Source: an uncultured Clostridia bacterium (GTDB lineage Bacteria > Bacillota > Clostridia > Oscillospirales > Ruminococcaceae). From it: a stretch of DNA of 63,842 bases. Where the stretch lies: positions 1 to 63,842 of the forward strand of contig CANQLR010000013.1 of assembly GCA_947624745.1 (NCBI GenBank), given 5' to 3'. A program made the translations under genes and the position numbers. The notes beneath the pieces were generated by a model. It ran no database searches and was not told the DNA's origin. It saw nothing but the letters and a program-made list of their open reading frames with translations. Positions 9,155 through 17,656 of the stretch are shown here, in pieces (within the stretch, counting starts at the first letter, position 1; every line of letters starts with the position of its first letter).

Positions 9155-9183
9155 TTGACAACCGCCCGAATTTGTGCTATAGT
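9155..9183 (+). promoter_or_regulatory. Promoter of the valS T-box leader
   Basis: TTGACA (9155-9160), 17 bases, TATAGT (9178-9183) preceded by TGC. Confidence 0.75.
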
Positions 9184-9391
9184 TTTCTAAAGGCGTTTTA
9201 TGGGGAGTGAATGCCCGGAAGGCTCCTAAAAGAGAGGCGGGAAAGGTGAAAGCCGCCGGAGCGGACCGCGTTTTCTGTCGCCCCAAAGCCGGGAGGAAGA
9301 AAGGCTCGCCCGATTAGACCCTCCCCGTCTTAGCGCGTTAAGCTTTTTAAGTGGGAAGATCAAGGCCGGAATCAGCGGATATCCTCCTGTG

Positions 9392-9430
9392 AGAGTTCTA
9401 TCCTCTAACCTTCTATCCTCTATCTTCTAA
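9392..9430 (+). repeat. Pyrimidine-rich CTCTATC tract (copy 2)
   Basis: Imperfect repeats ending in TCTATCCTCTATCTTCTAA, shared with the tract at 4636-4674. Here it forms the linker directly before the T-box antiterminator. Confidence 0.6.
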
Positions 9431-9456
9431 TTTGAGTGGTACCGCGGGAAAATTCT

Positions 9457-9488
9457 CGTCTCAAAGCGAAACTTTGGGGCGATTTTTT
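9457..9488 (+). terminator. T-box conditional terminator upstream of valS
   Basis: Ten-base-pair stem with loop CGAAA followed by ATTTTTTAT. Its 5' side follows the T-box bulge sequence, so formation of the antiterminator would compete with it. Confidence 0.85.
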
Positions 9489-9521
9489 ATCGCTCCGATA
9501 ATATTGAAAAGAGGTAGTGCA

Positions 9522-12140
9522 ATGAAAAAACAGCTCGAAAAGCTCTATGAGCCGAAGGCCGTCGAGGACCGTATCTACAAATACTGGACCGACGGAAACT
9601 ATTTTCACGCAAGGGTGAACCCCGACAAAAAGCCCTACACCATCGTGATACCGCCGCCGAACATCACAGGGCAGCTTCACATGGGTCATGCGCTCGACGA
9701 AACGCTCCAGGATATCCTTATAAGGTATAAGAGAATGTCCGGGTTCGAGACGCTGTGGCTCCCGGGGACGGATCACGCCTCCATCGCGACCGAAGCGAAG
9801 ATAGTCGCGCAGATGAAGTCGGAAGGGCTCACAAAGGACGATCTCGGCAGGGACGGTTTTTTGGAGAGAGCCTGGGCGTGGAGAGAAAAATACGGCTCGA
9901 CGATTATCAATCAGCTTAAGAAATTGGGCTCCTCCTGCGACTGGGAGAGAGAGCGCTTCACGATGGACGAGGGCTGCTCGAAGGCGGTCAAAGAGGTCTT
10001 CGTGAGGTACTACGAAAAGGGCCTTATCTACCGCGGCGAGCGCATCATAAACTGGTGCCCTCACTGCCTCACCTCCATCTCCAACGCCGAGGTCAACTAT
10101 GAGGAGCAGGCGGGTCACTTCTGGCACCTGCGCTATCCCCTGACCGACGGCTCGGGCTGGCTCGAGCTCGCGACGACAAGACCCGAGACCCTCCTCGGCG
10201 ATACCGCCGTCGCGGTCAACCCGAAGGACGAAAGATACAAAAAGTACGTCGGAAAGACGGTCACACTGCCGCTCGTCGGGCGGGAGATCCCCGTCGTCGC
10301 GGACAGCTATGTCGACATGGAATTCGGAACCGGCGTCGTGAAGATCACCCCGGCGCACGACCCGAACGACTTTGAGGTCGGCGCGCGGCACGACCTGCCG
10401 GTCATCAACGTCATGACCGACGACGCGAAGATCACCGAGGATTACCCGAAGTACGCCGGAATGGACAGATACGAGGCGAGAAAGGCGATCGTCGCCGATT
10501 TGGAGGCAGGCGGGTACCTCGTGAAGATCGAGGACTACTCGCACAGCGTAGGCACCTGCTACCGCTGCGGCACCACCATTGAGCCGAGGGTATCGCTCCA
10601 GTGGTTCGTGAAGATGGCCGAGCTCGCAAAGCCCGCTATCGAGGCGGTGCGCTCGGGAAAGATAAAATTCGTGCCCGAAAGGTTCGAGAAAAACTACTTC
10701 AACTGGATGGAGGATATCCGCGACTGGTGCGTTTCCCGCCAGCTTTGGTGGGGACACCGCATACCCGCGTTCTACTGCGACGACTGCGGCGAAACGGTCG
10801 TGACAAAAGAGGACAGCGCGGTCTGCCCGAAGTGCGGCAAAGTCATGAGGCAGGACCCCGACACCCTCGACACTTGGTTCAGCTCTGCTCTCTGGCCGTT
10901 TTCGACCCTCGGCTGGCCGGACAAGACCCCCGAGCTCGAATATTTCTATCCGACGAACACCCTCGTCACCGGCTGGGACATCATCACCTTCTGGGTGTCG
11001 AGAATGATAGTCGCGGGAATGGAGTTCATGAAGGAGCGCCCGTTCGAGACGGTCCTTATCCACGGGCTGATGCGCGACCCGAACGGCCTTAAGATGTCGA
11101 AATCGCTGGGCAACGGCATAGACCCGCTCGAGGTGATAGATCAGTTCGGCGCGGACGCGCTTCGGTTCATGGTCGCCTCCGGCACGTCGCCCGGAAACGA
11201 CATGAGATATTCGGAGGAGAAGGTAAAGGCCTGCCGCAACTTCGCGAACAAGCTCTGGAACGCGACAAGATTTATCATGATGAACCTGCCGGAGGACTTC
11301 GACGTTCCCGAAAGCCTCCCCGAAAGCCCCGCCGTCGAGGACAAATGGCTCGCCTCGAAGATAAACACCCTCGCCAAAGAGGTAAACGACAACCTTGAAA
11401 AGTTCGAGATAGGCGTTGCGGCGCAGAAGGTCTATGACTTTATCTGGGACGTATACTGCGACTGGTATATCGAGCTGACGAAGCCGAGGATAAACGCCGG
11501 CGGAAAGTCTGCCGAGGACGCACAGACGATGCTCGTATGGGCGATGGCGAGGATACTCAAGCTTCTGCACCCGTTCATGCCGTTCATCACCGAGGAGATC
11601 TGGCAGGCGCTCGACGGAAGCGGAAAGCCGCTAATGCTCGAAAACTTCCCGGTGTACGAGAAGTCCCTCGACTTCCCCGCCGAGGAGGAGGCTTTTGAGA
11701 AGATCATCGAGGCCATTCGCGCGATAAGAAACCGCCGCGCCGAGATGAACGTTCCGCCGTCGAAAAAGGCAGAGCTTTTCATCGAGACGGATATGCCGGA
11801 GGTCTTTGAAAAGGGCGTTATGTTCTTCGAGAGGCTCGCCTCGACCTCGGAGGCGTTCATAAATAAGCCTGCGCCGGAGGGGTCGCTTGTAATAGTTACC
11901 CCGTCGGCAAGGCTGTTCATACCTATGAACGAGCTGATTGACCGCGAAAAGGAGCTTGCGCGCCTCAACAAGGAAAAGGCCGCGGCGGAAAAGGACATCG
12001 CGATAATAAACGGGAAGCTTTCTAACGAAGGATTTGTCGCCAAAGCCCCGGCGCAGGTCGTCGAGGCCGAGCGCAACAAGCTTTCGGCGGCAAAGGACAA
12101 GCTCGAAAAGATAACACAGTCGTTAAAGGCGTTAAGCTGA
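9522..12140 (+). CDS. valS: Valyl-tRNA synthetase
   Basis: 872-residue class I aminoacyl-tRNA synthetase charging tRNA-Val. The HMGH signature is at 53-56 and KMSKS near 524-528; a CP1 editing domain lies between, with a zinc-binding Cys pattern near DDCGETV...CPKCGK. The end is the arginine-rich Val tRNA-binding coiled coil (about 810-870). The start is the ATG at 9522 with GAGG upstream; a longer open frame reaching back to 9432 lies inside the T-box and is not translated. The next two genes follow at short distances and are probably co-transcribed under T-box control. Confidence 0.97.
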   Translation: MKKQLEKLYEPKAVEDRIYKYWTDGNYFHARVNPDKKPYTIVIPPPNITGQLHMGHALDETLQDILIRYKRMSGFETLWLPGTDHASIATEAKIVAQMKSEGLTKDDLGRDGFLERAWAWREKYGSTIINQLKKLGSSCDWERERFTMDEGCSKAVKEVFVRYYEKGLIYRGERIINWCPHCLTSISNAEVNYEEQAGHFWHLRYPLTDGSGWLELATTRPETLLGDTAVAVNPKDERYKKYVGKTVTLPLVGREIPVVADSYVDMEFGTGVVKITPAHDPNDFEVGARHDLPVINVMTDDAKITEDYPKYAGMDRYEARKAIVADLEAGGYLVKIEDYSHSVGTCYRCGTTIEPRVSLQWFVKMAELAKPAIEAVRSGKIKFVPERFEKNYFNWMEDIRDWCVSRQLWWGHRIPAFYCDDCGETVVTKEDSAVCPKCGKVMRQDPDTLDTWFSSALWPFSTLGWPDKTPELEYFYPTNTLVTGWDIITFWVSRMIVAGMEFMKERPFETVLIHGLMRDPNGLKMSKSLGNGIDPLEVIDQFGADALRFMVASGTSPGNDMRYSEEKVKACRNFANKLWNATRFIMMNLPEDFDVPESLPESPAVEDKWLASKINTLAKEVNDNLEKFEIGVAAQKVYDFIWDVYCDWYIELTKPRINAGGKSAEDAQTMLVWAMARILKLLHPFMPFITEEIWQALDGSGKPLMLENFPVYEKSLDFPAEEEAFEKIIEAIRAIRNRRAEMNVPPSKKAELFIETDMPEVFEKGVMFFERLASTSEAFINKPAPEGSLVIVTPSARLFIPMNELIDREKELARLNKEKAAAEKDIAIINGKLSNEGFVAKAPAQVVEAERNKLSAAKDKLEKITQSLKALS

Positions 12141-12158
12141 AAAGTCAGGAGGTAATTT

Positions 12159-13499
12159 ATGCGTAAGACCACGCCGCGACATCCGATCCTGATGTCTATA
12201 GCGGTACTTCTCATATTCTTCGTATCCATGCTGCTCGGGTCGGTGTTTATCGGCTTCGCTCCGCCGTTTTTCCGCCAAAACGGAGAGCTTCTGATGCAGT
12301 CGGTGGGCGAATCGGTAGTCTGCCTCGCGGGGATACTTTGCGCGGCGGCGTTCGGATATATCAGGGCGTTTTACAATACCGACAAATTCGGGACGGGCGT
12401 GGCCTGCTCGGCGTATCTTCTGATTGCCTACGCCTTCAGCGGCGTCGCCTCGCTTGCGCTTGAGTTTGAGGAGCACGGAAGCGGCGTTTTCGACAGGCTC
12501 CAGCCGTTCGGGAGGATAATGGTATGGCCTCTCGCGGTCCTTCTTATAGGCTTTGCCGAGGAGACATTCTTTAGGGGCGTCGTCGCGAACCTTTTCTTTG
12601 ACAAGCACGGAAAGGACCCCGCGGGGGTCCGCACTGCGGCAATATACTCGGGGATAATGTTCGGCGCGGTGCACCTTACGAACATGGTATCCTCGGAGCC
12701 GAGCGGGGTCTTGGTTCAGGTCGCTTCGGTCACCTGCATAGGTATTGCGATGGCGGCGATATACTACCGCTGCCGGAACATCTGGGTGATGATACTTCTT
12801 CACGCCTTTATGGACTTCTGCGCCTGCGCGACGATAGGGCTGTTCGGGGGCTCGCTCTCGTCGGAGATAAGCGATTACAGCATAGTCTCCACGATAACGG
12901 CGGGGCTGCCGTATCTCATAGTCGCGGCGGTGCTCCTTAGAAAAAAAAAGGTCTGCGAGGTCCTTTGCAGCGACCCGAACGTCGCCGTAACCGCCCCGCA
13001 GATATCGCCCGGCGAGACGGTGATATCCATGGATATGCGCTCCTCGCCCGAGAGCAAAAAGTCGTTCAGGCGGGCGATAATCGTGTTTATCCTGTTCGAG
13101 GCCGTCTGCATCGCGGGGTCGTTTCTTCTGACCGATAACTTCAGGGACATGGTCGACGATCTGACCGGGGCGACGGTCTTGGAGTACGACACGGAGGAGG
13201 TCTATACCTCGGAGGACAGAACGGCAAGGGGCACCGAGCTCGATTTTGAGGTCGACAGGGGCGGAGACTACAAGGTCGTCCTTATAACCGAGCCGTCCGA
13301 CTCGAACGTGAACATGGTGCTTCGGATAGAAAAGGACGGAGAGACCGTCTATGAGAGCGCATACGGCGGAAAGTGCACCGACACCTTCGGGGTGGAGCTC
13401 GGCGAGGGGACGTATAGGCTCTATCTCGTCTACGACTTCTCGGGGATAAAAAAGGAGCCGGTGGACTACAGGACCTCGGTGAAGATCACCGCGGATTAA
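12159..13499 (+). CDS. CPBP family intramembrane glutamic protease (Abi/CAAX) with C-terminal extension
   Basis: 446 residues, strong ribosome binding site (AGGAGG). Multiple membrane helices cover about 1-275 with the CPBP motifs EETFFRG (the EExxxR motif), FGAVHLTN (His) and HAFMDFC (His). Family members are membrane proteases or protease-like proteins involved in prenyl-protein processing, bacteriocin self-immunity or sigma regulation; which applies here is not visible. The last 130 residues hold one more membrane helix (about 305-325) and an extracytoplasmic beta-rich domain, unusual for the family. It sits 18 bases after valS. Confidence 0.82.
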   Translation: MRKTTPRHPILMSIAVLLIFFVSMLLGSVFIGFAPPFFRQNGELLMQSVGESVVCLAGILCAAAFGYIRAFYNTDKFGTGVACSAYLLIAYAFSGVASLALEFEEHGSGVFDRLQPFGRIMVWPLAVLLIGFAEETFFRGVVANLFFDKHGKDPAGVRTAAIYSGIMFGAVHLTNMVSSEPSGVLVQVASVTCIGIAMAAIYYRCRNIWVMILLHAFMDFCACATIGLFGGSLSSEISDYSIVSTITAGLPYLIVAAVLLRKKKVCEVLCSDPNVAVTAPQISPGETVISMDMRSSPESKKSFRRAIIVFILFEAVCIAGSFLLTDNFRDMVDDLTGATVLEYDTEEVYTSEDRTARGTELDFEVDRGGDYKVVLITEPSDSNVNMVLRIEKDGETVYESAYGGKCTDTFGVELGEGTYRLYLVYDFSGIKKEPVDYRTSVKITAD

Positions 13500-13511
13500 A
13501 GGGGTAAGAGC

Positions 13512-13895
13512 ATGGCAGAGCCGATTTTTACGGTAGAGGTCGATATAACCTCCTTCGATGGGGTAAGACAGGGGGAGCGGGGCGTGAACCTCATCGGATT
13601 TCGGGGGAGGGTCGATTCCCCGGTGTTCAGGGGCGAGACGTTCGGGACGGGGTATGACACGCAAAAATACTCGGAGGCGGGGTTTTCGCTCTCGGCGAGA
13701 TACCTTTTAAAGGGCGTCGACGAAAACGGCGCGCCCTGCTCGGTGTTCATCGAAAACAACGGGCCGGACATGGCAAGCTGCGTGCCGGAGATCGTAACCG
13801 ACAGCCCTGCTCTCGCGGCGTTTCTTGACGGAAAAAGCCTTCGGGCGGAGGTTTTGCCCCGCGACGGCGGAGTGAGCGTGAAAATATTCGGTTGA
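13512..13895 (+). CDS. DUF3237 family protein
   Basis: 127 residues. The segment YLLKGVDENGAPCSVFIENNG and the overall beta-rich pattern match DUF3237, a small single-domain family of unknown function. No signal peptide or membrane segment. It follows the CPBP gene by 12 bases with AGGGG-type ribosome site, so it is probably the last gene of the valS transcript. Confidence 0.7.
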   Translation: MAEPIFTVEVDITSFDGVRQGERGVNLIGFRGRVDSPVFRGETFGTGYDTQKYSEAGFSLSARYLLKGVDENGAPCSVFIENNGPDMASCVPEIVTDSPALAAFLDGKSLRAEVLPRDGGVSVKIFG

Positions 13896-13918
13896 GAGGC
13901 AAAAATTAAAAAACGGTA

Positions 13919-13947
13919 TTGAAAATCACGGGAAACTGTGATACAAT
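13919..13947 (+). promoter_or_regulatory. Promoter of the MscS-type channel gene
   Basis: TTGAAA (13919-13924), 17 bases, TACAAT (13942-13947), about 45 bases before the start codon. Confidence 0.65.
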
Positions 13948-13991
13948 AATTTTAACGGGGCGACCCGAAATCAGCGAAAAGGAGATCAAAT

Positions 13992-14798
13992 ATGTTAGAC
14001 TGGTTAATCAATTTCGTCAACACCTATCTCGTCGACTTCGGCGTGAAGCTTATTATGGCGCTGCTCGTTCTGCTTATCGGGCTGAAGCTTGTTAAGTTCA
14101 TTATCAAAAAGCTCGGCAAGAGCAAGGCGTTCGCAAAGATCGACAAGGGCGTGGGGAACCTCATTCTCTCGATACTTAAATTCGTCAGCAACGCGCTCGT
14201 CGTCATCATCGCGGTGCAGATCTTAGGCGTTCCCTCGGCGACCATCATCGCGGCGCTGGGCTCCTGCGGTCTGGCTGTCGGCCTTGCGCTCCAGGGCGGC
14301 CTCTCGAACATCGCGGGCGGGCTGATGATAATGCTCTTCAAGCCCTTCCAGTACGGCGATTACATCGTGACCGGCTCGGGCGAGGGCGTCGTCGAGGACA
14401 TCGGCGTTTTCTACACAAAGCTCTGCACCGTCGACAACAAGCTCATCAGCATACCGAACTCGGCACTCTCCTCCTCGACCGTGACTAACCTTTCGGCCAA
14501 GCCGACAAGGGGCATCGAGGTGGACGTCGCGGTGCGCTATGACGCGGACATCGAGGTCGCAAGAAAGGCGCTTTTGGACTGCGCGGACAGCTGCCCGATG
14601 GTTCTTAAGGACCCGAAGCCGATCGTTTTCGTATCTGATCACGGCGACTGCGCGATGAAGCTGACCCTCAGGGTCACCGTGAACGGCTCGGACTACTGGC
14701 CGGCGCGCTGGGAGCTCATGCAGACGAGCGTCAAGGCTGTCTCAGACGCGGGCGTGGTCATTCCGTTCCCGCAGCTCGATGTGCATGTGGATAAGTAA
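13992..14798 (+). CDS. mscS: Small-conductance mechanosensitive channel (MscS family)
   Basis: 268 residues, close to the canonical MscS length. Three N-terminal transmembrane helices (about 13-32, 55-75, 80-105) are followed by the pore-lining glycine/alanine-rich helix (LGSCGLAVGLALQGGLSNIAGG) and the cytoplasmic beta and alpha/beta domains. It should open under hypo-osmotic membrane tension and release solutes. Own promoter and a clear terminator directly after, so it is a single-gene unit. Confidence 0.93.
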   Translation: MLDWLINFVNTYLVDFGVKLIMALLVLLIGLKLVKFIIKKLGKSKAFAKIDKGVGNLILSILKFVSNALVVIIAVQILGVPSATIIAALGSCGLAVGLALQGGLSNIAGGLMIMLFKPFQYGDYIVTGSGEGVVEDIGVFYTKLCTVDNKLISIPNSALSSSTVTNLSAKPTRGIEVDVAVRYDADIEVARKALLDCADSCPMVLKDPKPIVFVSDHGDCAMKLTLRVTVNGSDYWPARWELMQTSVKAVSDAGVVIPFPQLDVHVDK

Positions 14799-14824
14799 GG
14801 AGAAGGCTGCATAAATAAAACGAG

Positions 14825-14850
14825 AAAAGGGCCCCGGTGGGGCTCTTTTT
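14825..14850 (+). terminator. Terminator after mscS
   Basis: Stem AGGGCCCC-GGT-GGGGCTCT preceded by A residues and followed by TTTTT. Confidence 0.8.
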
Positions 14851-14859
14851 GGTGGGGAG

Positions 14860-15205
14860 AGGGCGAGGGGGCGAAGCCCCGAGGCGCCCGAAGGGCGCCT
14901 GTTCGGCCACGCTTGCGTGGCCGAACGTGAGCCGAAGGCTCACCGGGGCTTCGCCGCGCGGGGTCTGCACCTTGTGCGGGGAGCAGGGAGCGTGCGGGGC
15001 GAAGCCCCCGGCCACTCCGTGGCCGGGGGCCGGGAAGCGGAGCTTCCCGGCCGCGCGGAGCGAAGCTCCGCGCGGGCTTCGCCCGAACTCCCTGCGCTGC
15101 AGATGCATGGCGAAGCCACGAGGCGGCAGCGGAGCTGCCGCCACGCCGGACCCGCAAGCAGGTCCGGCGGGTGCGCGCTCCGCGCGCACCCGGGGCTTCG
15201 CCCCC
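14860..15205. repeat. Hairpin-repeat island 2 (three three-hairpin units)
   Basis: Units at 14867-14955, 14996-15084 and 15108-15204. Unit hairpins are AGGCGCCC/GGGCGCCT, TTCGGCCACG/CGTGGCCGAA and GTGAGCC/GGCTCAC; then CCGGCCAC/GTGGCCGG, CCGGGAAGC/GCTTCCCGG and GCGCGGAGC/GCTCCGCGC; then GGCGGCAGC/GCTGCCGCC, CCGGACC/GGTCCGG and GTGCGCGC/GCGCGCAC. The last arm ends about seven bases before the -35 box of the yifB promoter. Confidence 0.85.
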
Positions 15206-15211
15206 ACCCCC

Positions 15212-15240
15212 TTTACTTTTTCCCCCACATGTGTTATAAT
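15212..15240 (+). promoter_or_regulatory. yifB operon promoter
   Basis: TTTACT (15212-15217), 17 bases, TATAAT (15235-15240), 31 bases before the GTG start. Confidence 0.7.
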
Positions 15241-15271
15241 ATATAAAATTCACCGAGAAAGGGCGAGGGCT

Positions 15272-16801
15272 GTGTTTTACAAGGTCAGAAGCGTAGGGCT
15301 CACGGGGATGAACGCTTACCCCGTCGACGTTGAACTCGACATAACGAAGGGTCTCGAGCGGTTCGACATCGTCGGCATGGCGGACGTTTCGGTCAAGGAA
15401 TCGCGGGAGAGGATAAAAGCCGCGTTTCGCTGCTCCGAGATACGCTTTCCCGCCTCCTCGGTCGTGATAAACCTCGCCCCGGCGGACGTAAAAAAGGCCG
15501 GCACCCAGCACGACCTCGCCATTTCCGCGGCGATACTCGCTTCCTTGGGCAGCGTTCGCGAGGACATCTCCGACGCGGCGTTTTTGGGGGAGCTTTCCCT
15601 CGGCGGCGAGCTGCGCCCGGTAAACGGAGTTCTTCCGATGACCATAAACGCCCGAGCCTCGGGCATAAAGCGTATATTCGTACCATTTGACAACGCCCAG
15701 GAGGCATCGCTGGTCGAGGGTATAGATGTCTTCGGCGTAAAGTGCCTGTCCGAGCTTTGCTCTCACCTCTCGGGAGGAGCGAAGATCCCCGCGACCCCGC
15801 ATTACATACCCAAACCGGAGCAGTTTGTCGGCGGGCTCGATTTCGAGGACGTCAAGGGCCAGCAGTCTGCGAAAAAGGCCCTCGAGATAGCGGCCTGCGG
15901 CGGGCACAACGTTCTGATGATCGGCTCTCCCGGCTCGGGAAAGAGCATGCTCGCGAAGAGACTGCCCTCGATACTCCCCGCGATGACCTTCGAGGAGTCG
16001 ATCGAGACCACGAACATCTACTCGATCGCCGGGCTTTTGGACAAGGACGACCCGCTCATCACCCTGCGGCCGTTCCGCTCTCCCCACCACACCGTTTCCA
16101 CTGCGGGGCTCACAGGCGGCGGAGGCGTGCCGAGGCCGGGCGAGATTTCCCTTTCACACAACGGCCTTCTGTTTTTGGACGAGCTGGCCGAGTTCAACCG
16201 CTCCACCCTCGAGGTGCTGCGCCAGCCCATCGAGGACGGAAAGGTCTCGATCTCACGCGCGTCAGGCACCGTTACATACCCCTGCCGGGTCATGCTCGTC
16301 GCGGCGATGAACCCCTGCCCCTGCGGCTATTACGGCCACCCGACGAAAAAGTGCGTCTGCACGAAAAAGCAGGTCACACAGTATCTCTCGAAAATTTCGG
16401 GGCCGATGCTCGACCGCTTCGACCTGCATATCGAGGTCGCGCCGGTCGAATACGAGCACCTTGCAAGCACCGCTAAAGAGGAGCCGAGCCGCGTTATCCG
16501 CGAGAGGGTGCAAAAAGCCCGCGACATCCAGAGCCGGCGCTTTCGGGGCACAAAGATAACCTGCAACGCGCAGATAACACCCGACATAATACACGAGGTC
16601 TGCCCGCTGACCCCCGACGCCGACGACACCCTTCGCGGAGTTTTCGACCGCCTCGGGCTTTCGGCGAGGGCGTACGACAAAATAATGAAGGTCTCCCGCA
16701 CCATCGCCGACATGGAGGGCTGCGAGGTGATAGATCGGCGGCACATCTCGTCGGCAGTGAGGTATCGGACGCTTGACAGAAAATTCTGGCAGAACGAATA
16801 G
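15272..16801 (+). CDS. comM: YifB/ComM-type Mg-chelatase-like AAA+ ATPase
   Basis: 509 residues from a GTG start at 15272 (GAGGG upstream); upstream open frame is repeat DNA before the promoter. An N-terminal Lon-protease-like fold (about 1-170) precedes the AAA+ domain with Walker A GSPGSGKS (218-225), Walker B LLFLDELAE, and a zinc-like cluster CPCGYYG...KCVCTKKQ; the C-terminal ChlI domain ends at KFWQNE. ComM in naturally competent bacteria is a helicase promoting branch migration during integration of imported DNA; orthologues occur widely. First gene of an operon with the two genes downstream. Confidence 0.92.
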   Translation: MFYKVRSVGLTGMNAYPVDVELDITKGLERFDIVGMADVSVKESRERIKAAFRCSEIRFPASSVVINLAPADVKKAGTQHDLAISAAILASLGSVREDISDAAFLGELSLGGELRPVNGVLPMTINARASGIKRIFVPFDNAQEASLVEGIDVFGVKCLSELCSHLSGGAKIPATPHYIPKPEQFVGGLDFEDVKGQQSAKKALEIAACGGHNVLMIGSPGSGKSMLAKRLPSILPAMTFEESIETTNIYSIAGLLDKDDPLITLRPFRSPHHTVSTAGLTGGGGVPRPGEISLSHNGLLFLDELAEFNRSTLEVLRQPIEDGKVSISRASGTVTYPCRVMLVAAMNPCPCGYYGHPTKKCVCTKKQVTQYLSKISGPMLDRFDLHIEVAPVEYEHLASTAKEEPSRVIRERVQKARDIQSRRFRGTKITCNAQITPDIIHEVCPLTPDADDTLRGVFDRLGLSARAYDKIMKVSRTIADMEGCEVIDRRHISSAVRYRTLDRKFWQNE

Positions 16802-16809
16802 GTGAAAAT

Positions 16810-17640
16810 ATGAGAAACACTGAGGAAATGCTTAGCTTAATTAAAAATGTTGCGGAGGCCGACGACCGAATTTCGGCGGCGCTTCTCTGCGGCTCGCGGG
16901 CAGACCCCGAAGCCGAGCCGGACAGGTACCAAGACTATGACGTCATATATTTCGTCAGCGACGTTAAGCCCTTTTGGGACAACAAGGCGTGGCTGGAAAG
17001 CTGCTTCGGCCGCGTAATTCTGATGCAGACCCCAGAGACGGGAACGCTCATTCCGCCGGACGGGACCGGAGATTTTGTCTACCTCGCGATCTTCGAGGAC
17101 GGGGTGAGGGTTGATCTGACCGTGACCGAGAGAAAAAGCTATGACAGCGGCGAGCCGGCAAAGATCATCTTAGACAAGACGGGAATACTTAAGGATATTA
17201 AGTGCGACCCGGCGCGGTATCACGTCAAAAAGCCGAGCGAAAAGGAATTTTCCGACTGCTGCAACGAGTTTTGGTGGTGCTTAAACAACGTCGCCAAGGG
17301 CATCGCCCGCGGTCAGGACGTCTACGCGATGGATATGCTGAACCGTTACGTCCGGGACATGCTGAACGTCATGACGGGGTGGTATATCGGCGTGGACACC
17401 GATTTTTCGGTCTCGCCGGGGAAGGCCGGGAAGAATTTCAAAAAATATCTCGGCGCGGACATTTATATGATGTATTTAAAGACCTACTCCGGCGCCGACG
17501 GGATAAGGGGCGCGGCCATGAACATGGCGGACCTGTTCTCGTTTTTGGCGCAGACGGTCGCCTCGGCGCTCGGCTTTTGCTACAACAGAGCCGAGGAGGA
17601 GGGCTCACGAAAATATTTCGGCAGCATTGCCGTTATTTAA
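16810..17640 (+). CDS. Aminoglycoside 6-adenylyltransferase family protein (ANT(6)/AadE-like)
   Basis: 276 residues. The nucleotidyltransferase core has GSRADPEAE followed by QDYDVIY, the GS...D-x-D metal site, and a third acidic position in VRVDLTV. The FVYLAIFEDGVRVDLT region and the C-terminal alpha-helical domain match the ANT(6) family, which transfers AMP to the 6-OH of streptomycin. It is about 25 residues shorter than AadE, and its position in a chromosomal operon with yifB argues for an intrinsic homologue rather than a recently acquired resistance gene; resistance cannot be inferred from sequence alone. Confidence 0.8.
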   Translation: MRNTEEMLSLIKNVAEADDRISAALLCGSRADPEAEPDRYQDYDVIYFVSDVKPFWDNKAWLESCFGRVILMQTPETGTLIPPDGTGDFVYLAIFEDGVRVDLTVTERKSYDSGEPAKIILDKTGILKDIKCDPARYHVKKPSEKEFSDCCNEFWWCLNNVAKGIARGQDVYAMDMLNRYVRDMLNVMTGWYIGVDTDFSVSPGKAGKNFKKYLGADIYMMYLKTYSGADGIRGAAMNMADLFSFLAQTVASALGFCYNRAEEEGSRKYFGSIAVI

Positions 17641-17656
17641 TTCAGGAGGTTAAATT

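Larger units (their letters stand above)
9190..9488 (+). ncRNA. T-box riboswitch controlling valS
   Basis: The leader carries the T-box sequence GAGTGGTACCGCGGG (9434-9447) and then a terminator hairpin CGTCTCAAAG-CGAAA-CTTTGGGGCG with a T run (9457-9488). A stem I candidate runs from GGGGAGTGAA (about 9210) to GTCGCCCC. A GTC valine codon at 9277-9279, in the 3' side of the presumed specifier loop, fits a tRNA-Val sensor. Uncharged tRNA-Val should stabilise the antiterminator and allow valS expression. A pyrimidine tract (9392-9430) is inserted just before the antiterminator. Confidence 0.9.
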
